Shown: positions 25,774 through 33,671, counted from the first letter of the stretch. The stretch: 64,000 bases of DNA from VRUE01 sp963718755 (GCA_963718755.1 OY970376.1:2480001-2544000); one strand, 5' to 3'. The notes: generated by a model from the sequence alone, not told the origin. Made by a program: numbers and translations.

Positions 25774-27099
25774 ATGCCCAGCTATCACGTCACCACGTTC
25801 GGCTGCCAGATGAACGTGCACGACTCCGAGCGGATGCAGGGGATGCTCGAGTCGCTCGGCTACGAGCAGGCGGCGAGCCGCGCCGACGCCGATCTGATCC
25901 TCTTCAACACCTGCTCGATCCGCGAGTCGGCGGACAACCGCTTTGTCGCCCACCTGGGCGAGGCGAAGCGGCTCAAGTCCGAAGACCCCGAGCGCGTGGT
26001 CGGCGTCGGTGGGTGTTGGGCCCAGTCCGTCAAGGAGGAGGTCTTCGAGCGCTTTCCCTTCGTCGATGTCGCCTTCGGGCCAGGGCAGATCCACCGCCTG
26101 GCCGAGTTCCTCAACTCGGATTCGCTGACCGCCCAGGGTTACTTCGAGTTCGAGGACTTCTCCGGGCATCTGCCGGCGCGCCGCGAGCGGGAGTTTCAGG
26201 GCTGGCTGCAGATCTCGCAGGGATGCAACTGCAAATGTGCCTACTGCATCGTCCCCTCTACCAGGGGGCGTGAGGAGAGCCGCAACCCGGGCGAGCTGCT
26301 GACCGAGGCGGAGGCTCTGGCCGCCGACGGAGTGCTCGAGCTGACCCTGCTCGGCCAGAACGTCAACAGCTACGGACGCGATCTGCCGCGGGAGTCGCGG
26401 ACCAGCTTTGCCGAGCTGCTGGCGCGGGTCGACGCGGTCGAGGGGATCGAGCGAATCCGCTACACCAGCCCGCATCCGAAGGACATGAAGGAGGACGTGA
26501 TCCAGGCCCACGCCGAGCTGCAGGCACTATGCGAGCACATCCATCTGCCGCTGCAGTCGGGCTCGAGCCAGGTTCTCAAGCGAATGCGGCGCACCTACGA
26601 TTGCCGGCGCTACATGGATCGTGTCTCGCTGATCCGCGAGCATGTGCCCGACTGTTCGATCACCACCGACATCATCGTCGGCTTCCCCGGTGAGACCGAG
26701 GCCGATTTCGAGCAGACGCTCGAGGTGGTCGAGAAGGTTGGCTACGACAGCGCTTTCACCTTCGTCTTCTCGCCGCGGCGGGAGACCGAGGCGGCGACGA
26801 TGGGGGAGCAGGTGCCGCATCCCGTCAAGCAAGAGCGGATGGAGCGGCTGGTCGAGCTGGTGCAGCGGCGCGCGACCGAGCGGGCGCAGCGGTTTGTCGG
26901 GCGCGAGGTGGAGGTGCTGGTCGAGGGCCCCAGCCGCACCGATCCGACGCGGCTGCGGGGTAAAACCCGGCACAACAAGACGGTCAACTTCGACGGAATC
27001 GCTGGGGCAGGGGAACTCGTTGACGTTCAGATAGACAGTGCTACCTCGACGACCTTGAGTGGGGTGGCGGTGAAACCCCTCACTCAACTTTTTCGGTGA
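25774..27099 (+). CDS. miaB: tRNA-2-methylthio-N6-dimethylallyladenosine synthase
   Basis: Radical SAM methylthiotransferase that modifies i6A37 in tRNA. Three cysteines of the auxiliary 4Fe-4S cluster (C11, C47, C81) and the radical SAM CxxxCxxC (C151, C155, C158) are visible; the C-terminal TRAM domain begins near 375. 441 residues. The substrate-making enzyme miaA follows. The last residues (KPLTQLFR) and the stop are encoded by a repeat element whose core also ends infC, so the C-terminus appears shaped by that element. Confidence 0.95.
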   Translation: MPSYHVTTFGCQMNVHDSERMQGMLESLGYEQAASRADADLILFNTCSIRESADNRFVAHLGEAKRLKSEDPERVVGVGGCWAQSVKEEVFERFPFVDVAFGPGQIHRLAEFLNSDSLTAQGYFEFEDFSGHLPARREREFQGWLQISQGCNCKCAYCIVPSTRGREESRNPGELLTEAEALAADGVLELTLLGQNVNSYGRDLPRESRTSFAELLARVDAVEGIERIRYTSPHPKDMKEDVIQAHAELQALCEHIHLPLQSGSSQVLKRMRRTYDCRRYMDRVSLIREHVPDCSITTDIIVGFPGETEADFEQTLEVVEKVGYDSAFTFVFSPRRETEAATMGEQVPHPVKQERMERLVELVQRRATERAQRFVGREVEVLVEGPSRTDPTRLRGKTRHNKTVNFDGIAGAGELVDVQIDSATSTTLSGVAVKPLTQLFR

Positions 27100-27171
27100 G
27101 TCGTCTTCGACGGTCCCAGGTTCCGCTGACGAAAAAGTACAAGCCGTTCGGGGCATCACCGCCACCCCACT
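27058..27171. repeat. Palindromic gene-end element, family 1, miaB/miaA copy
   Basis: Outer perfect 16-bp arms AGTGGGGTGGCGGTGA (27058-27073) and reverse complement (27156-27171), then CCCC (27076-27079) / GGGG (27150-27153), then the conserved inner stem CTTTTTCG (27088-27095) / CGAAAAAG (27130-27137). The left half is miaB coding sequence including its stop (27097-27099); the right arm ends 1 nt before the miaA ATG. Sequence next to the inner stem (CACTCAA, GTGAGTCG, TACAAGCCGTTC) nearly equals that of the infC copy. Confidence 0.75.
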
Positions 27172-27172
27172 G

Positions 27173-27913
27173 ATGCGCGTTCTGGGAATCTTCGGTCCGA
27201 CTGGCGTCGGTAAGACTGGCGTCGCGATCGCGCTTGCCGGCGAGCTTCGGAAAGCCGGCGAGGACCCGGTTGCGATCTCCTGCGATGCGTTGCAGGTGTA
27301 CGAGGGGCTCGAGATCCTCACCGGGGCTGCCACGCCCGCGGAGCAGGGGATGCTCGAGCACCGGCTGTTGAGCTTCGTGCCCGTCACCCAGCCGTTTTCC
27401 GTGGGCGACTACATGCGGGTGGCGCACGCGGAGGTCGATGGGGCGTTGACGGCTGGGCGGCGTCCGATTGTGGTGGGGGGGACGGGGCTCTATCTGCGGG
27501 CCGCCGTTGCTGAGCTGTCGCTTGAAAAGGTGCCCTCCGGCTCCGAGGACTCCGAGCTCTGGTCCCCTGAGACGCGGTTGCCGACGACGATTTTCGGGCT
27601 CGACATGGACCGGGCCCAGCTGTATGAGCGGATTGATGCACGAACCGAGGCGATCGTGGCGGGCGGGGCGGAGGACGAGGTGCGGCGGGCGGATGCCCTG
27701 GGTCCCTCACGCACGGCGCGCAAGGCGCTCGGCTTCGACGAGCTGCTCGCCGGCGACATCGAGCGGCTGAAGAAGCGCTCGCGCAACTACGCCCGCCGCC
27801 AGCTGACCTGGATGCGCAAGGTGCCGAACCTGTACACGATCGACCGCACCGCGCTCAGTGATGCCGACGTCGCCTCCCAGATCGCCGCTGCGCTGGGACG
27901 TACCGGTGGGTAG
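27173..27913 (+). CDS. miaA: tRNA dimethylallyltransferase, short form
   Basis: Adds the isopentenyl group to A37 of tRNA, before MiaB. Walker A GPTGVGKT, CDALQVYEGLEILTG and PIVVGGTGLYLRA match the family, as does the C-terminal RSRNYARRQLTWMRK. The protein is 246 residues, about 50-60 shorter than usual; the part missing lies after LYLRAAV, where the family has its inserted helical subdomain. The ATG at 27173 is right after a repeat arm, with no ribosome binding site. The last codons and stop lie in a perfect 50-bp palindrome. Confidence 0.9.
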   Translation: MRVLGIFGPTGVGKTGVAIALAGELRKAGEDPVAISCDALQVYEGLEILTGAATPAEQGMLEHRLLSFVPVTQPFSVGDYMRVAHAEVDGALTAGRRPIVVGGTGLYLRAAVAELSLEKVPSGSEDSELWSPETRLPTTIFGLDMDRAQLYERIDARTEAIVAGGAEDEVRRADALGPSRTARKALGFDELLAGDIERLKKRSRNYARRQLTWMRKVPNLYTIDRTALSDADVASQIAAALGRTGG

Positions 27914-27946
27914 AGGTCCATATGGACCTCTACCCACCGGTACGTC
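27897..27946. repeat. Perfect 50-bp palindrome over the miaA stop
   Basis: Two 25-nt arms meet with no spacer at CCAT|ATGG (centre 27921/27922); every one of the 25 pairs matches. The left arm encodes the last MiaA residues (GRTGG) and the stop; the right arm is its exact reverse complement and ends 16 nt before dapF. Long loop-less palindromes are unstable in most genomes. It has the gene-end architecture of the other elements but no core. Confidence 0.85.
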
Positions 27947-27950
27947 TGAG

Positions 27951-27956
27951 TAGGGT
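27951..27956 (+). promoter_or_regulatory. -10-like hexamer of dapF
   Basis: TAGGGT, 6 nt before the ATG at 27963 and 5 nt after the palindrome; no ribosome binding site. Confidence 0.4.
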
Positions 27957-27962
27957 GCGGCG

Positions 27963-28808
27963 ATGCGATTCGAGAAGTGGCAAGCGCTGGGGAACGACTA
28001 TGTGATCCTCGAGGCGGAGGCGCTGCCCTGGGCGCTGACCGGTGCTCGGGTGGAGTGGATCTGTGACCCGCATTTCGGGGTCGGCTCCGACGGCGTGCTG
28101 CTGCTTGCGCGCAGCGACGACCCTGAGTTTGTCGCCGAGCTGCGCATCTTCAACCCGGATGGCTCCGAGGCCGAGCTGTCGGGAAACGGGGCGCGTGAGG
28201 CGATCCTTTACCTGCGGCGGCACGGCTGGACCGATGAGGACACGTTCGCGATTCGCACGGTTGCCGGGCCGATTACGCCCACGATCACCTCGGAGTTGAC
28301 CTGCTCGGTGGACATGGGCAAGGCCTCGACCACGTCGAAGGACTTCCCTTCGGGAGAACCGGACGGCCGGGGCACCCTGAGCGCCGGCGGGCGCGAGTGG
28401 GACTTCCAGCACGTCTCAATCGGTAATCCACAGTGCGCGATCGAGGTCGGCGAGGGGCTCGAGGGGCTCGATCTGGCCGCGATCGGCCCGGAGATCGAAG
28501 GCCACGCGCTGTTTCCCAACCGCACCAATGTCTCGTTCTTGAGGGTTGACGGCAGCCGGGTGCGGGCGCGGATCTTCGAGCGCGGAGTGGGGGAGACGCT
28601 CTCCTCGGGGACGGGGGCAAGCGGCGCCGCGGTGACCGCCCTCCTCCGCGGAGCGCCGAGCCCGATCGTCGTCGAGCTGGATGGGGGGGAGCTGGAGGTC
28701 GAGATCTCCGAGGACCTCGACGTTCGACTCAGCGGCTGGGCCGAGCCAATCTGCTCGGGCGAGTTCTCCGCCGAGCTGGTGCAGGCGCTGTCCGACCTCA
28801 GCGGCTAG
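27963..28808 (+). CDS. dapF: Diaminopimelate epimerase homologue lacking both catalytic cysteines
   Basis: DapF turns LL- into meso-diaminopimelate with two cysteines. This 281-residue protein has the whole framework: KWQALGNDY at the start, FNPDGSEAE, GNPQCA, RTNVSF and ERGVGET. At the first active site the family CGNG is SGNG (AELSGNGARE), and at the second the CGTG is SGTG (LSSGTGASG). Both codons are plain serine codons (TCG). The neighbour is an LL-DAP aminotransferase, so the pathway context is right. Either a serine variant, a different racemase/epimerase or an inactive homologue. Family assignment is firm; activity is uncertain. Confidence 0.88.
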   Translation: MRFEKWQALGNDYVILEAEALPWALTGARVEWICDPHFGVGSDGVLLLARSDDPEFVAELRIFNPDGSEAELSGNGAREAILYLRRHGWTDEDTFAIRTVAGPITPTITSELTCSVDMGKASTTSKDFPSGEPDGRGTLSAGGREWDFQHVSIGNPQCAIEVGEGLEGLDLAAIGPEIEGHALFPNRTNVSFLRVDGSRVRARIFERGVGETLSSGTGASGAAVTALLRGAPSPIVVELDGGELEVEISEDLDVRLSGWAEPICSGEFSAELVQALSDLSG

Positions 28809-28811
28809 ATT
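28806..28811 (+). promoter_or_regulatory. -10-like hexamer of dapL
   Basis: TAGATT, 9 nt before the GTG at 28821; it overlaps the dapF stop codon. dapL may also be read through from dapF. Confidence 0.3.
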
Positions 28812-28820
28812 TCCGCGCCC

Positions 28821-29990
28821 GTGGGAATCGCAGATCCTTCCAAGCGCCTGGAGGCGATGCCTCCGTACATGTTCCAGGAACTGGAGCGGCGGATAGCCGA
28901 GAAGCGCGCCGCCGGCATCGACGTGATCAGCCTCGGGATCGGCGATCCCGACGAGCCGACCTACCCGCACATCGTCAAGGCGATGCAGGAGGCCGTGGCC
29001 GACCCCGGCACGCACCAGTACCCCAGCAACCGCGGCCGCGAGGAGTTCCGCGAGGCCTTCGCCCGCTTCTACGAGCGGCGCTTCGGGGTCGAGATCGACC
29101 CCGCCAACGAGGTGATTCCCGCGATCGGCGCCAAGGAGTGCATCTACAACCTCTGCTTCGCCTTCCTCGACCCGGGCGGCGTCGCCCTCGCCTCCGACCC
29201 CGGCTACCCGGTCTACACCGGCGGTCCGATTCTCGCCGGCGCGACGCCGGAGCTGCTGCCGCTGGTCCCGGAGCTGGGCTTTGCCCCGGACCTGGGTGCC
29301 GTGCCGGCCGACGTCGCCGCGAAGGCGCGGTTGATGTTCATCAACTACCCCAACAACCCGACCGGCGCCGTCGTGCCCGAGGGCTTCTTCGAGCTCGTCG
29401 TCTCCTTTGCACGCGAGCACGAAATCCTGGTGGTCCACGACAACGCCTACTCGGAGACCACCTACGACGGCTACGTTGCACCCAGCTTCCTCGCCACCCC
29501 AGGCGCCAAGGAGGTCGGCGTCGAGGTCTTCTCGCTCTCCAAGGGCTTCAACATGACCGGCTGGCGCTGCGCGGCGATCCTCGGCAACGCCGAGGCCGTG
29601 CAGACCTACTGGCGGTTGAAGACCAACGTCGACTCGGGCCTCTTCGAGGCGGTGCAGCTGGCCGGCGTCGCGGCCCTGGAGGGCCCCGAGGGTCCGCTCG
29701 AGCGGATGAACGAGACCTACACCCGCCGCCGCGATCTGGTCGTCTCGGCGCTGGGCGAGATCGGCGTCGACGTCACCGCGCCGAAGGGCACGATCTACGT
29801 CTGGGCTCCGGTTCCCGAGGGGCACACCTCAACCTCATTCGCCGAGCTGGTGCTCGAAGAGGCAGCAGTCGTCGTCTCGCCCGGCTCGATGTACGGGCCG
29901 AGCGGCGAGGGCTTCTTCCGCATCGCCCTGACCACCCCGGACGAGCAGATCACCGAGGCGGTCGAGCGGATGCGCGAGCACCTGGCCTGA
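28821..29990 (+). CDS. dapL: LL-diaminopimelate aminotransferase
   Basis: PLP enzyme that makes LL-DAP directly from tetrahydrodipicolinate, bypassing the acylated route. Class I fold with ISLGIGDPDEPTYPHIV, YPNNPTGAV, HDNAYSETTYDG and the PLP lysine K241 in FSLSKGFNMTGWR. 389 residues. The position right after dapF supports LL-DAP over other aminotransferases of this fold (aspartate, alanine), though sequence alone does not exclude those. GTG start, 12 nt after dapF. Confidence 0.85.
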   Translation: MGIADPSKRLEAMPPYMFQELERRIAEKRAAGIDVISLGIGDPDEPTYPHIVKAMQEAVADPGTHQYPSNRGREEFREAFARFYERRFGVEIDPANEVIPAIGAKECIYNLCFAFLDPGGVALASDPGYPVYTGGPILAGATPELLPLVPELGFAPDLGAVPADVAAKARLMFINYPNNPTGAVVPEGFFELVVSFAREHEILVVHDNAYSETTYDGYVAPSFLATPGAKEVGVEVFSLSKGFNMTGWRCAAILGNAEAVQTYWRLKTNVDSGLFEAVQLAGVAALEGPEGPLERMNETYTRRRDLVVSALGEIGVDVTAPKGTIYVWAPVPEGHTSTSFAELVLEEAAVVVSPGSMYGPSGEGFFRIALTTPDEQITEAVERMREHLA

Positions 29991-30011
29991 GTTTCGCCGT
30001 CCGGATATGGG

Positions 30012-30017
30012 TACGCT
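30012..30017 (+). promoter_or_regulatory. -10-like hexamer of the 30025 gene
   Basis: TACGCT, 7 nt before the ATG at 30025; it supports that start rather than the ATG at 30007. Confidence 0.4.
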
Positions 30018-30024
30018 GACTCGG

Positions 30025-30825
30025 ATGGCAGCTCGGCAGGGCTATTTCCTCGGTGCGCTGATCGCTGCGCTTCTGGTCGCGACGACCAGCTTCGCTGCGG
30101 TCGCCGAAGCGCCGGCGGGGCCGGACCCCGTTGTGGAGAAATGGCCTCAGTGGCCGTACAAGACGAGCTGCGGGGAACTGGAATTCGATCCGGCGGCTGT
30201 GTTTGGCGGTCCTACCGGGGCTGAGCGCGGCTCGCGGCCGAGTGAGAAAGCGCTCAGTGCTTTCCTGAAAAGGGAACGATGGGTCAGCGATTATCTGCCG
30301 ACTCGCCACTGGCGGCTATTGGCTGAAACCGGGAATGCCGCGGAGTTTGCCAGCGGACGCCTCTCGTACGGTAATGGCCCCACCACCGTGTCGTTAGAGC
30401 GCAAGGCTGGAATATGGAAATTATGGGGGCTGAGCGACGGCTGCGAGCCGACCTCGATCGTGGACGGCTTCCACGCTGTTACCTGGACGCTCCCCCTCGA
30501 CAAGCCGAAGCCGCAGAGCACCGACCGGCACCTCTGGATCAACCTGGGGCCCGGTCCCTGCAACGGCGGAAGGAGTCAAAACGCTATGGCGCGCGCACCG
30601 GTCATTTGGCGTATCGACAGGAAGCTGATGATGGCGATGACGCTAGAGCCACTGCCGCCGGGGGGCTATACCTGCCAGGGCTTGATCGAGCCACCATTGA
30701 AGGTGACGTTGCCGGAGCCGGTGGGCGACTATCGCCTCTTCGACGGCGCGACGTACCCGCCGCGCGACGCGCTGAAGACGTGGACCCGCGAACGCGCGGC
30801 ACGTACCCGTGCCGCGCGTCGCTAG
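30025..30825 (+). CDS. Secreted protein of unknown function
   Basis: 266 residues. A signal peptide (about 1-28; hydrophobic YFLGALIAALLVATTSFAAV) is followed by a soluble domain with four or more Cys (TSCGELEFD, DGCEPTS, GPCNGG, YTCQG) that probably pair outside the cell. No known domain recognised. The C-terminus is basic (RERAARTRAARR) and is encoded by a perfect 12-bp hairpin; the stop lies in a second small palindrome shared with the convergent lipoprotein gene. Confidence 0.7.
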   Translation: MAARQGYFLGALIAALLVATTSFAAVAEAPAGPDPVVEKWPQWPYKTSCGELEFDPAAVFGGPTGAERGSRPSEKALSAFLKRERWVSDYLPTRHWRLLAETGNAAEFASGRLSYGNGPTTVSLERKAGIWKLWGLSDGCEPTSIVDGFHAVTWTLPLDKPKPQSTDRHLWINLGPGPCNGGRSQNAMARAPVIWRIDRKLMMAMTLEPLPPGGYTCQGLIEPPLKVTLPEPVGDYRLFDGATYPPRDALKTWTRERAARTRAARR

Positions 30826-30837
30826 CCAGACTGGCTA
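30792..30837. repeat. Two palindromes at the convergent gene ends
   Basis: ACGCGCGGCACG (30792-30803) / CGTGCCGCGCGT (30808-30819), a perfect 12-bp stem with tetraloop TACC inside the last codons of the 30025 gene. It is followed by TAGCCAG-A-CTGGCTA (30823-30837), whose two outer trinucleotides are the stop codons of both convergent genes. No U tract. Confidence 0.65.
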
Positions 30838-31677
30838 TTTCACCTCTACTTCGTCGACCATGCCCTTGAGGGCGTGGGGCGGGCCGCCCTGGCGGTCGCT
30901 GATGAAGCAGAGCAGGGCGTAGCGCCCGGGCTTCAGGTCGAAGGTGACGATCTGGTCTTCGCCGCCTTCGAGCACGGCAGTGTTCTGGGTGCCTTTTTCG
31001 TCGATCGGCGGTTGGCCTTTTTCGGATTTGATCGCCTGCTCGACATCGGCGGCGGTGGCATCGCCTTTCAGCGGCGCGGCAATCAGGTGGTGGGGCTGGG
31101 CGCCGCCGTTCTCGAAGTCGATCTCGACTTCGCCGGAGGGAAGCTCTTCAGCTTCGAAGCCGTACTCGATCGCGGTCACCGTCCCGTCTCCTTCGGAGAG
31201 CTCCTCATCGGACTCCTCGCCCGTGACTTGGACCGCGGCGATTGCGTCGGCTTTGGGCTGCCCGCCTTCGGTGTCGATTCCGTAATAGGTCCCTGGTTTC
31301 AGCACCTGCGTCACGGTCGCGCTCTCGCCGGCAGGGAGAAGGCCGACACCGCCGCCACCGAAGAACCACTCGGGGAAGGCCTGGCCTTTCATCGCTTTTT
31401 CGAGGCCTTCGAGGACTTCTTCCGCCGAGTGATCACCCTCGACCCGGATCAGCTGCATGTCGCCTTCGCCGTCGGATTCGTTCTCGAGGGTGATTTCGGC
31501 GAGGCCGGTCTCGGCGCTGCCTGGGCCGGTGACCTTCGTCCCTTTGCCTTCCTGGGTCAAGGTGAAGGTCAGCTCCTGTGCCTCGCCCTCGCCGCAGGCG
31601 GCGAGGGCGACGGCGGCGAGCGCGACTGCGATGTAGGCAAGGACGCCCTTGCTTGCGCGGCTGGCTCTGAGTTTCAA
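30835..31677 (-). CDS. Lipoprotein with two cupredoxin-like domains
   Basis: 280 residues from TTG at 31677, which has AGAGGA upstream on its strand and begins directly at the signal sequence; the longer open frame is not used. Signal peptide with lipobox LAAC, then two related beta-sandwich parts (about 35-155 and 160-280), each ending in a plastocyanin-like pattern (LKPGTYYGI and LKPGRYALLCFI, the second followed by His in GGPPHALKGM). Copper ligands are only partly apparent. Likely an exported electron carrier or a binding protein; function not certain. Confidence 0.7.
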   Translation of the reverse strand: MKLRASRASKGVLAYIAVALAAVALAACGEGEAQELTFTLTQEGKGTKVTGPGSAETGLAEITLENESDGEGDMQLIRVEGDHSAEEVLEGLEKAMKGQAFPEWFFGGGGVGLLPAGESATVTQVLKPGTYYGIDTEGGQPKADAIAAVQVTGEESDEELSEGDGTVTAIEYGFEAEELPSGEVEIDFENGGAQPHHLIAAPLKGDATAADVEQAIKSEKGQPPIDEKGTQNTAVLEGGEDQIVTFDLKPGRYALLCFISDRQGGPPHALKGMVDEVEVK

Positions 31678-31733
31678 GTCAGTTCCTCTCTCTGATTGGA
31701 CGGGACGACGGCCGAGCGATACCCGGCGTCGTG

Positions 31734-31749
31734 GCAAGCTAACGCTTGC
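31734..31749. repeat. Small hairpin across the stop of the MBL gene
   Basis: GCAAGC (31734-31739) / GCTTGC (31744-31749), loop TAAC. The stop codon of the minus-strand gene (31739-31741) straddles the stem and loop. Confidence 0.35.
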
Positions 31750-32563
31750 TCCAGTAGCGATCGAGTCCTCGCCACTGGTACTCGGGTGGGACACAGTGGA
31801 TCAGCTCCACGGCGGCCTCAGGGCTCGACGCAGCCTGCGCGACGCGCCCACGGTGGTGCGCCTCGTACTCGACCTCGCTCAGCTCGCGTGCGAGCTGAGC
31901 CTCCTCGCGCAGACGTTCACGGACGGCGGCGAGGTGCTCGGCCGGGTTGTCGACCTGGCCGAAGTGGGTGAGCGCGAGTCGCTCCGGATCCCAGCTTTCG
32001 ACGATCCCGATCGAGTCTTCCCAGGTCTCGACGTCGATGTCGGGCGGCGGCGTCGGCGGGACGATCAGGTTCGCGCCAGGGATCGAGACGGCGGCGACGT
32101 CGCCGACGAAGGCGGTGCCGGTCTCCTCGTGTAGGTAGCAGACGTGATGCGAGGCGTGGCCGGGGGTGTAGGCGACCCGCGTGCCGAGCACCTGCTCACC
32201 GCCGGCCAGCGGCTTTACATTCTCCTCCGGCACCGGCACGATCTCGCCCCAGAGCCGATCCATCTGGTCGCCGTAGAGGCGCCCGGCGCTGGCCAGCAGC
32301 TTTCCGGGGTCGATCAGGTGGGGCGCGCCGCGCTCGTGCACGTAGACCTCGAGATCCGGCCAGCGACGCACGAGCGCGCCGGTCGCCGCGGCGTGATCGA
32401 GGTGGATGTGGGTGAGCAGTAGCGCCCGCGGGCGCTCGCCCCCAAGCGCTTCGAGCAGGGTAGGCAGCGAGGACTCGGGCCCGGGGTCGACCAGCGCGTC
32501 ATCTACCTGCCAGCAGCCGATCACATGCCGCCGCCCGAGGTGCATGACATCTATCGCGCGCAC
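31739..32563 (-). CDS. Metallo-beta-lactamase-fold hydrolase
   Basis: Zinc hydrolase of the glyoxalase II/RNase Z superfamily. The metal motif THIHLDHAAATG is at about 51-62, a histidine at YTPGHASHHVCY, an aspartate at FVGDVAAV and a histidine at LTHFGQV, giving a full two-metal site. 274 residues; the C-terminal 60 form helices typical of MBL proteins with broad esterase use. The substrate cannot be told. GTG at 32563 has TAAGCT 7 nt before it; ATG at 32545 is the alternative. Confidence 0.82.
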   Translation of the reverse strand: MRAIDVMHLGRRHVIGCWQVDDALVDPGPESSLPTLLEALGGERPRALLLTHIHLDHAAATGALVRRWPDLEVYVHERGAPHLIDPGKLLASAGRLYGDQMDRLWGEIVPVPEENVKPLAGGEQVLGTRVAYTPGHASHHVCYLHEETGTAFVGDVAAVSIPGANLIVPPTPPPDIDVETWEDSIGIVESWDPERLALTHFGQVDNPAEHLAAVRERLREEAQLARELSEVEYEAHHRGRVAQAASSPEAAVELIHCVPPEYQWRGLDRYWSKR

Positions 32564-32570
32564 TCGCGGC

Positions 32571-32576
32571 AGCTTA
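32571..32576 (-). promoter_or_regulatory. -10-like hexamer of the MBL gene
   Basis: TAAGCT (minus strand), 7 nt before the GTG at 32563; directly adjoins the interleaved repeat. Confidence 0.35.
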
Positions 32577-32577
32577 T

Positions 32578-32661
32578 GGGAGTCGGGGGAGGACTCGGTG
32601 GAGCCTCCCCAGTTGTTGCTCCGGCGAGACCTCCCCCGACTCCCTCAGGCGACTGGGGAGG
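32578..32661. repeat. Interleaved inverted repeats between epimerase and MBL genes
   Basis: Arm A GGGAGTCGGGGGAGG (32578-32592) pairs with A' (32630-32644), a perfect 15-bp stem. Arm B CCTCCCCAGT (32604-32613) pairs with B' ACTGGGGAGG (32652-32661). The order A-B-A'-B' allows a pseudoknot; B can also pair with part of A. B' is inside the end of the epimerase gene, A' ends at its stop. Confidence 0.65.
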
Positions 32662-33637
32662 GAAACCGCGCGTCCGCTTCGAGCGTCTGCCGCAGCCCCT
32701 CTTCCATGCCGCGCGGGCCATAGCCGAGCTCGCGGCTGGCCTTCTCGTGGCTGGCCCAGAAGGTGACTCCGTCAGCGGAGCTGATCAGCTCGCGCAGATT
32801 TGGTGGCTGGCCGAGCATCTTGCCGACCAGCGGGCCGATCGGCGTCATCGCCTTCATCAAGGCGACGGGCATCGCCCGCTTGGGGGCCTTGCGTCCGGTG
32901 GCGGCGGCGACGGTCTCGATCGCCTCGCGCATCGTCGTCGCCGGTCCGCTGAGCACGTAGGTCTCGCCAACGCGGCCCTTGTCGATGGCGAGGAGGATGC
33001 CGCCGGCGATGTCTTCGACGTGGGTGAGGCAGATGCCGAACTCGGGGAACGGCATCAGCACCAGTTTTCCCGCGAAGAATTCCTGCAGCAGGTCGGCGAC
33101 CTGGGAGGTGTCGTCAGGGCCGTAGACGCCACCGGGCTGGACGATCACGCCGGGGAGCCCCTCCTCGATCATCCGCTTGGCGATTCGGTGTCCCTCGAGC
33201 TTGGTCTCCTCGTAGTAAGAGGTGAATTCCTTGCCGGGGTGCTCGTAGGTCTCGTCGACCACCTTGCGGTGGGTATTGCCGAAGACCCCCACCGTCGAGA
33301 CGTAGACGACCTTGGCGACCTTGGCATCGCGGGCGGCTTTGAGCACGGTCTCGGTGCCCGCGACGTTCGCCTCCCACATCGCCGGGCGCTGCTTGGCCGG
33401 TATCCCGACCTCGTACATAGCAGCGGCGTGGACGACGGCGTCGCAGCCATCCATCCCGCTGCGGATCGCCTCGGCATCGCTGAGATCGCCGCTGACGATC
33501 TGGCAGCCCAGCGCCGATGCCTTGGTCGCCTTATCCGGATTACGGGCGAGGCAGACGACGTCGTCGCCGCGCTCGCGCAGCTGGCGGACGACCTCGCCGC
33601 CGATGAACCCGGTTCCTCCCGTGACGAAGACCTTCAT
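32645..33637 (-). CDS. NAD(P)-dependent epimerase/dehydratase (extended SDR)
   Basis: 330 residues with the GGTGFIG nucleotide motif at the N-terminus and the family pattern GDLSDAEAIRSGMDGCDAVV, VVYVSTVGVFG, and YxxxK as YYEETKLEGH. Closest in style to dihydroflavonol 4-reductase-like or hopanoid-associated sugar epimerase (HpnA-like) proteins; hopanoid genes are not seen nearby, so the substrate is open. A TAGGCT box lies 9 nt before the ATG. Its last codons lie in arm B' of the repeat. Confidence 0.82.
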   Translation of the reverse strand: MKVFVTGGTGFIGGEVVRQLRERGDDVVCLARNPDKATKASALGCQIVSGDLSDAEAIRSGMDGCDAVVHAAAMYEVGIPAKQRPAMWEANVAGTETVLKAARDAKVAKVVYVSTVGVFGNTHRKVVDETYEHPGKEFTSYYEETKLEGHRIAKRMIEEGLPGVIVQPGGVYGPDDTSQVADLLQEFFAGKLVLMPFPEFGICLTHVEDIAGGILLAIDKGRVGETYVLSGPATTMREAIETVAAATGRKAPKRAMPVALMKAMTPIGPLVGKMLGQPPNLRELISSADGVTFWASHEKASRELGYGPRGMEEGLRQTLEADARFPSPVA

Positions 33638-33646
33638 CAGCCGCTA

Positions 33647-33652
33647 AGCCTA
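33647..33652 (-). promoter_or_regulatory. -10-like hexamer of the epimerase gene
   Basis: TAGGCT (minus strand), 9 nt before the ATG at 33637, back-to-back with the hflX box at 33672. Confidence 0.35.
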
Positions 33653-33671
33653 TCCGGACTGAGTCGACGCC

